This document shows positions 60,221 through 64,000 of a stretch of DNA of 64,000 nucleotides, one piece after another (the stretch's first letter is position 1; every line of letters begins with the position of its first letter). The DNA lies in contig DIZI01000031.1 in NCBI GenBank assembly GCA_002427885.1, positions 137,248 to 201,247 on the forward strand, read 5' to 3'. This stretch comes from Paludibacter sp. UBA6032 (GTDB taxonomy: Bacteria; Bacteroidota; Bacteroidia; Bacteroidales; Paludibacteraceae). The notes under the pieces are model-generated. The model was not told the origin of the DNA, searched no databases, and worked only from the letters and a program-made list of their open reading frames with translations. The translations under genes were made by a program, and so were the position numbers.

Positions 60221-62287
60221 TTAGTTTGCTTTAGATATTCTTATCGAATCATTTTTCATTAATTCATCAAGCTCGTATACAGGTCGTTCGAGCTTGTATG
60301 GAATTGGTTTTTTGCTGAATTGTTGAAAATAGAGTAAACAAGCATCTTTCCAAATCTGAGCATTGCGGCTCTGACTGCGAAGTTTACACTGAACTTTTTT
60401 AAAACGCTCAACATCAACATACTTTTCAACTTTATCCCATGTTTTTTGAAATTCACGAACCTTATTCAGGCCTGTGTCATAATGATAACATATCTCATCC
60501 CACAGGTTACGTCCGCTTTTCATTTTATAATCCCATGACAAATGATGAAACCAAAGTAAATAAATTTCGGGACACGTTTTTACATCGTTAAACTGTGAAC
60601 AAAGGGGTTCATGGTACTGACTTACAGCATCGCTTCCTGAATGAGTTCTATCAAAACCAATTCCTTGACTATCAGCTTGATGATAATAAGGTGGAGTCCA
60701 GTCGGCTCTCATGCCTTTTGGTGCCCACCAGGGTCCGGGACCATAATGTTCGTTTGCCGAAAAAATATGATGAAGTCCCAGTGGCATCATATAATTTACT
60801 GCAGCTTCACGACTCTGCATCATCATTTGTTTTACAGGAATTAAAAAATTCTCTGTCCAATCCGTAGTTATATTTCTTAAAGAATCATTTTCAAATGTCA
60901 GTTTTATCCACTCATCAGCAATTTCGGGACTTGTAAGTTGATTATTCCATGCTAATCGTCCAAAAGCATACCAATTTGCCTGAGCAAAGTCATGTCCACA
61001 CCAATTTGTATCAAGACCGATATTTGAGACTCCTGCAATAGCTGTATATTTTTGATTATAGATGCTGCCATCTGTACATCGTGCAACAGTACTGCCTTCA
61101 CCTTGCTGATAGGTATCACTTTTTAGTAGTTCTTCCCACATGGTTGACAGAAAGACAAGATGAATGGAATGCCCCAGATATTCCTGTGTAATTTGTAGTT
61201 CAGGCATCACCGACGTTTTTTTCATGGCTCCAAAAAGTGGACTAAACGGTTCGCGTGGCTGAAAATCTATCGGACCATTTTTTACTTGAATAATTACATT
61301 GTCTCTGAATTGTCCGTCCAGAGGCATAAATTCATTATAAGCTTGTTTTGCACGATCTTTATCGCTAGGACTGTACACAAATGCACGCCACATAACAATG
61401 CCACCAAAAGGTTTAAGTGCATCGGCAAGCATATTGGCTCCATCAGCGTGCGTACGTCCAAAATCCTGTGGACCCGGCTGACCTTCGCTGCTGGCCTTCA
61501 CCAAAAATCCTCCAAAATCGGGGACGAGTTTATAAATTTCTTTTACTTTGTCGTTCCACCATTTTATTACCGTCGGATCAAGTGGATCGGAAGTTTTAAG
61601 CCCGCCTGTTAATACCGGAGAAGAAAATTTCACCGAAATATATGTTTTAATACCATAAGGCCGCAACACATCTGCAATTTCCTTTACTCTTTTAAGAATG
61701 CCTGCAGTAAGCATATCGGGAGAGGCATTCACATTATTAAGGACAGATCCATTGAGTCCTATTGATGCGTTTGCGCGGGCATATTCTTTCCAACGAAGTT
61801 TTTCCTGTACAGTAGGTGTCAACAAATTCTTTTCCTTATCCCAGAATATCGAATGTCCTGCATAACCACGTTCAATAGTGCCATCCAGATTATCCCAGTG
61901 GTTCAGTGTTCGAACTTCGTATGAAGGATTATAAACTACTTTATCTTCGATAGGCTCTCCTGTTTGCTGACGACGCAAAAGCTCATAAGTACCATATAGA
62001 ATTCCAAGGGGAGTATTGGACTGAATTTGGGTGGGACTAAGTTTGAAACCGTCATTTTTAATGGCTTTGTCTTTCTTTATTTTCAGAGTAATTGTTGCTC
62101 CATCCATTCCCTGCCATCCTTGTTTCAATTCCTGAACGGCGATGCCTATGGTAGCCGATTTCTCGGAACAAACTACTGTTACATTTCCGGTATTTTTATT
62201 GCGTAACCACAGATTGTGTCCATCTTCGGCAAATAGATTAACTAAGATCACAGAGACTAATGTTAAAGTAAAAAGCGTACGTTTCAT
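60221..62287 (-). CDS. GH67 alpha-glucuronidase
   Basis: GH67 enzymes remove (4-O-methyl)glucuronate from the non-reducing-end xylose of xylo-oligomers. The 688-residue protein has a signal peptide (KRTLFTLTLVSVILVNLFA) and RTLNHWDNLDGTIERGYAGHSIFW. The acid Glu is in KASSEGQPGPQ, and the catalytic base pair is in NGPIDFQPREP (Asp) and PELQITQEYLG (Glu). C-terminal GAGPWW-type (HYGPGPWWAPKG) and PEIYLLWFHH segments follow. It complements GH115, which acts on internal residues. Confidence 0.96.
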   Translation of the reverse strand: MKRTLFTLTLVSVILVNLFAEDGHNLWLRNKNTGNVTVVCSEKSATIGIAVQELKQGWQGMDGATITLKIKKDKAIKNDGFKLSPTQIQSNTPLGILYGTYELLRRQQTGEPIEDKVVYNPSYEVRTLNHWDNLDGTIERGYAGHSIFWDKEKNLLTPTVQEKLRWKEYARANASIGLNGSVLNNVNASPDMLTAGILKRVKEIADVLRPYGIKTYISVKFSSPVLTGGLKTSDPLDPTVIKWWNDKVKEIYKLVPDFGGFLVKASSEGQPGPQDFGRTHADGANMLADALKPFGGIVMWRAFVYSPSDKDRAKQAYNEFMPLDGQFRDNVIIQVKNGPIDFQPREPFSPLFGAMKKTSVMPELQITQEYLGHSIHLVFLSTMWEELLKSDTYQQGEGSTVARCTDGSIYNQKYTAIAGVSNIGLDTNWCGHDFAQANWYAFGRLAWNNQLTSPEIADEWIKLTFENDSLRNITTDWTENFLIPVKQMMMQSREAAVNYMMPLGLHHIFSANEHYGPGPWWAPKGMRADWTPPYYHQADSQGIGFDRTHSGSDAVSQYHEPLCSQFNDVKTCPEIYLLWFHHLSWDYKMKSGRNLWDEICYHYDTGLNKVREFQKTWDKVEKYVDVERFKKVQCKLRSQSRNAQIWKDACLLYFQQFSKKPIPYKLERPVYELDELMKNDSIRISKAN

Positions 62288-62399
62288 ATTATTTGATTTA
62301 ATTTTCTATATAGCAATTTTTCAATTTTCATTCTTATTACTGTCAACGACATTGCCGGAGCGAAGTATTCAAAAGTTATCTTATTTAATTTCTAGTTTT

Positions 62400-64000
62400 T
62401 TATTGCGGAAGAGCATCGTTTGCCGACGTGGCGTACAACCCAATTAAAGCTCCAGTGAAACCTCCTGCCACATTGGTTGAAAGAATGTCGCCAGAAACAG
62501 TTCCACCTAAGTTTTCAAAATCGGTACCGTTAGTAGAATAGCTGAATTCATAATTATCTCCAATAGCTTTTACCTGTAAGTGTACAGGATCTTTGACATC
62601 AATTTTGGTGCTTGCCACGATGGTAGATTTGCCTCTTAATGTTCTTTCGAGCAATAGGTAATAATCTTTATCTTTTTTAGTAATTCCAAACACATAATTG
62701 AATTTTTCGCTTTGCAAACAAGTAATACCTGCCAATTCTTTTTCCGATTTTGGAGTGAAATTAAGCGTTACTGTAGTAGTAAAATTAATATGCTGCTGAC
62801 GATAGAATAGGGTAGAAGTGGGTTTAACTTCTTTGATGCTTACAGGAAATGGTTTGATTACCAATCCTTTTTTTGATGTAGAAATGAAATCTTCACGCGG
62901 GCATCTCAGTCCAATCCATCTGTAATCTAACTTTGGAGTTGTAAAATCATCTTCAAAAGTGAAGTTGCCATTTGGGAAAAATCCATCTTTCCCTGTCTTA
63001 TTTTCTACGCCTTTTGGCATTTTTAGTTTAGGCTCCAAAGGCACTAATCCGTTTTCGAAAACAGGAAATTCACCCGACCAATCGACAGGCAGGATAAAAG
63101 TTTCGCGACCTGTATTCACTCTCCCTTTTTCATTTGGACGAACGGCCAGAAATACGCCATAATATTTCCCTTCCGGTGTTTTTACTAAGTCGGCATGTCC
63201 AGCCCAATCTACCATATTGGCCCGTTTAGGATTCAAATATCTTTGGGATAAAATAGGGTTATTGGGAGCCGGTATAAACGGACCTCTAGGACTGTCACCG
63301 ACAAAAATAACTTCACTGTGCCAACCGCCTGTTCCGCCCTCTGCACACATTAGGTAATATCGTCCATCTTTTTTATATAAATGAGGTGCCTCAATCCAAA
63401 TCGGTTTTTTCGATATATCAACGCCTCCGTCAACAATTATCTTATCGGTTCCGGGAATAATTTGATCTTTTTCAACATCATAATCCCATATTTTGATCAC
63501 ACGGTGTCCATTATAGAGTTCTTTTCCTTTGTCAGGAGCATCGTTGTGTACGATATAAGCTTTCCCATCTTCGTCAAAGAAAATAGAAGGATCTATACCG
63601 TTAAAAGTCAACTTAATCGGGTCACTCCAGCCCTGAAACGGGTCTTTTGTTTTCACAATGATATTTCCAAAACCGCCTGAGAATTCAGTCGTAATCATGT
63701 AAAATGTATCGTTGTTAGGATTATAAAGAATCTGTGGAGCATAAATTCCGGCGCTTATTCCACAATCATGAACCTGAAGTTGCGAGGTTCTGTCTAACAC
63801 ATGACCGATTTGCGTCCAGTTTACTAAATCTTTTGAATGAAAAATTGGAACCCCCGGAAACATGGCAAATGAAGAGCAAACAAGATAATAATCGCCCCCC
63901 TTAGCGGTAATGCTCGGGTCGGGATAGCAACCTTGTAGAATGGGGTTGTAAAACTCATCAGTTTTTAAAGAGAAATCCTTTAGTACATGACAAAAATTAT
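62400..64000 (-). CDS. GH43 beta-xylosidase-type enzyme, 5' end cut off by window edge
   Basis: The frame stays open to the right edge. The first in-window residues read DEFYNPILQGCYPDPSITAK with the base Asp, so only the signal peptide and a few codons are missing; the internal ATG at 63863 is not the true start. ISAGIYAPQILYNP, TFNGIDPSIFFDEDGKAYI with the modulator Asp, and the acid Glu in WIEAPHLYKKDGRYYLM are visible. A C-terminal beta-sandwich follows (LDYRWIGLRCPREDF). About 533 codons lie in the window. It is the most upstream gene of the locus seen here. Confidence 0.92.
   Translation of the reverse strand, partial: NFCHVLKDFSLKTDEFYNPILQGCYPDPSITAKGGDYYLVCSSFAMFPGVPIFHSKDLVNWTQIGHVLDRTSQLQVHDCGISAGIYAPQILYNPNNDTFYMITTEFSGGFGNIIVKTKDPFQGWSDPIKLTFNGIDPSIFFDEDGKAYIVHNDAPDKGKELYNGHRVIKIWDYDVEKDQIIPGTDKIIVDGGVDISKKPIWIEAPHLYKKDGRYYLMCAEGGTGGWHSEVIFVGDSPRGPFIPAPNNPILSQRYLNPKRANMVDWAGHADLVKTPEGKYYGVFLAVRPNEKGRVNTGRETFILPVDWSGEFPVFENGLVPLEPKLKMPKGVENKTGKDGFFPNGNFTFEDDFTTPKLDYRWIGLRCPREDFISTSKKGLVIKPFPVSIKEVKPTSTLFYRQQHINFTTTVTLNFTPKSEKELAGITCLQSEKFNYVFGITKKDKDYYLLLERTLRGKSTIVASTKIDVKDPVHLQVKAIGDNYEFSYSTNGTDFENLGGTVSGDILSTNVAGGFTGALIGLYATSANDALPQ

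Noticed and set aside
45221..64000. SusC/SusD pair or hybrid two-component regulator in the xylan locus
   Set aside because: None of the frames shows a TonB-dependent receptor, SusD or sensor domain; they may lie beyond the right edge.
1..64000. tRNA or rRNA genes
   Set aside because: No cloverleaf-like sequence with a TTCGANTC-type arm or rRNA-like stretch was noticed in any gap; a dedicated scan was not possible.

Overview
The window looks like a chromosome segment of an anaerobic, plant-polymer-degrading Bacteroidota of the order Bacteroidales. The signs are low GC, promoters of the TTTG / TAnnTTTG type, almost no Shine-Dalgarno sequences, two proteins with type IX secretion (T9SS) sorting tails, a DUF3256 protein, the trpBEGDCFA gene order, a lone exosortase and a xylan-degradation locus. 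Genus cannot be fixed from the sequence alone. No rRNA, tRNA, CRISPR array or insertion sequence was seen.

Layout. 0-1.3 kb: 5' part of pyrG, running off the left edge. 1.6-8.8 kb: a sugar/methyl block on the + strand, with a RhaM-like lipoprotein, a GH31 alpha-xylosidase-type enzyme, a UroD-fold methyltransferase-like protein, an SGLT-type symporter, a second UroD-fold protein and rhamnose mutarotase. 8.9-13.1 kb: an exported DUF362 protein with a T9SS tail, an ArsP/YraQ-type permease and a secreted LamG-like protein. 13.1-16.8 kb: a RhaT-type transporter, a free-standing corrinoid protein, a Zn/UroD-type corrinoid methyltransferase and a stand-alone MetH-like reactivation protein. Together these look like a corrinoid-dependent demethylation system set among deoxy-sugar genes; this is the most unusual content of the window. 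16.9-17.4 kb: an ORF6N protein.

17.4-24.8 kb: the complete tryptophan operon trpBEGDCFA. It is preceded by a leader peptide with three consecutive Trp codons, a competing pairing and an intrinsic terminator, which is a full attenuator. 24.8-45.0 kb is mainly housekeeping: a thioredoxin-like protein, rimP-nusA-infB, butyrate kinase, an exosortase, tsaD, a TamB-like protein, a DUF3256 protein, rpmE2, an EamA transporter, truA, an acyl-CoA ligase and purU.

45.2-64.0 kb (- strand): a glucuronoarabinoxylan utilisation locus running off the right edge. In transcription order it encodes GH43, GH67, GH43, GH43-CBM, an alpha/beta hydrolase, GH43, a CE1-like feruloyl esterase, GH3, a truncated GH105, GH115 and a DUF2264 protein, ending in a terminator. 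No SusC/SusD pair lies in the window. The enzymes would strip arabinose, (4-O-methyl)glucuronate and ferulate from xylan and cut the xylo-oligomers. Their methylated products (4-O-methylglucuronate, ferulate) are conceivable substrates for the corrinoid system, but that link is inference only.

A second theme is intergenic repeats. Three unrelated palindromic or inverted repeat families fill the stop-to-start gaps inside the methyltransferase and trp operons. In two places they have become coding sequence, at the TrpB C-terminus and the TrpA N-terminus.
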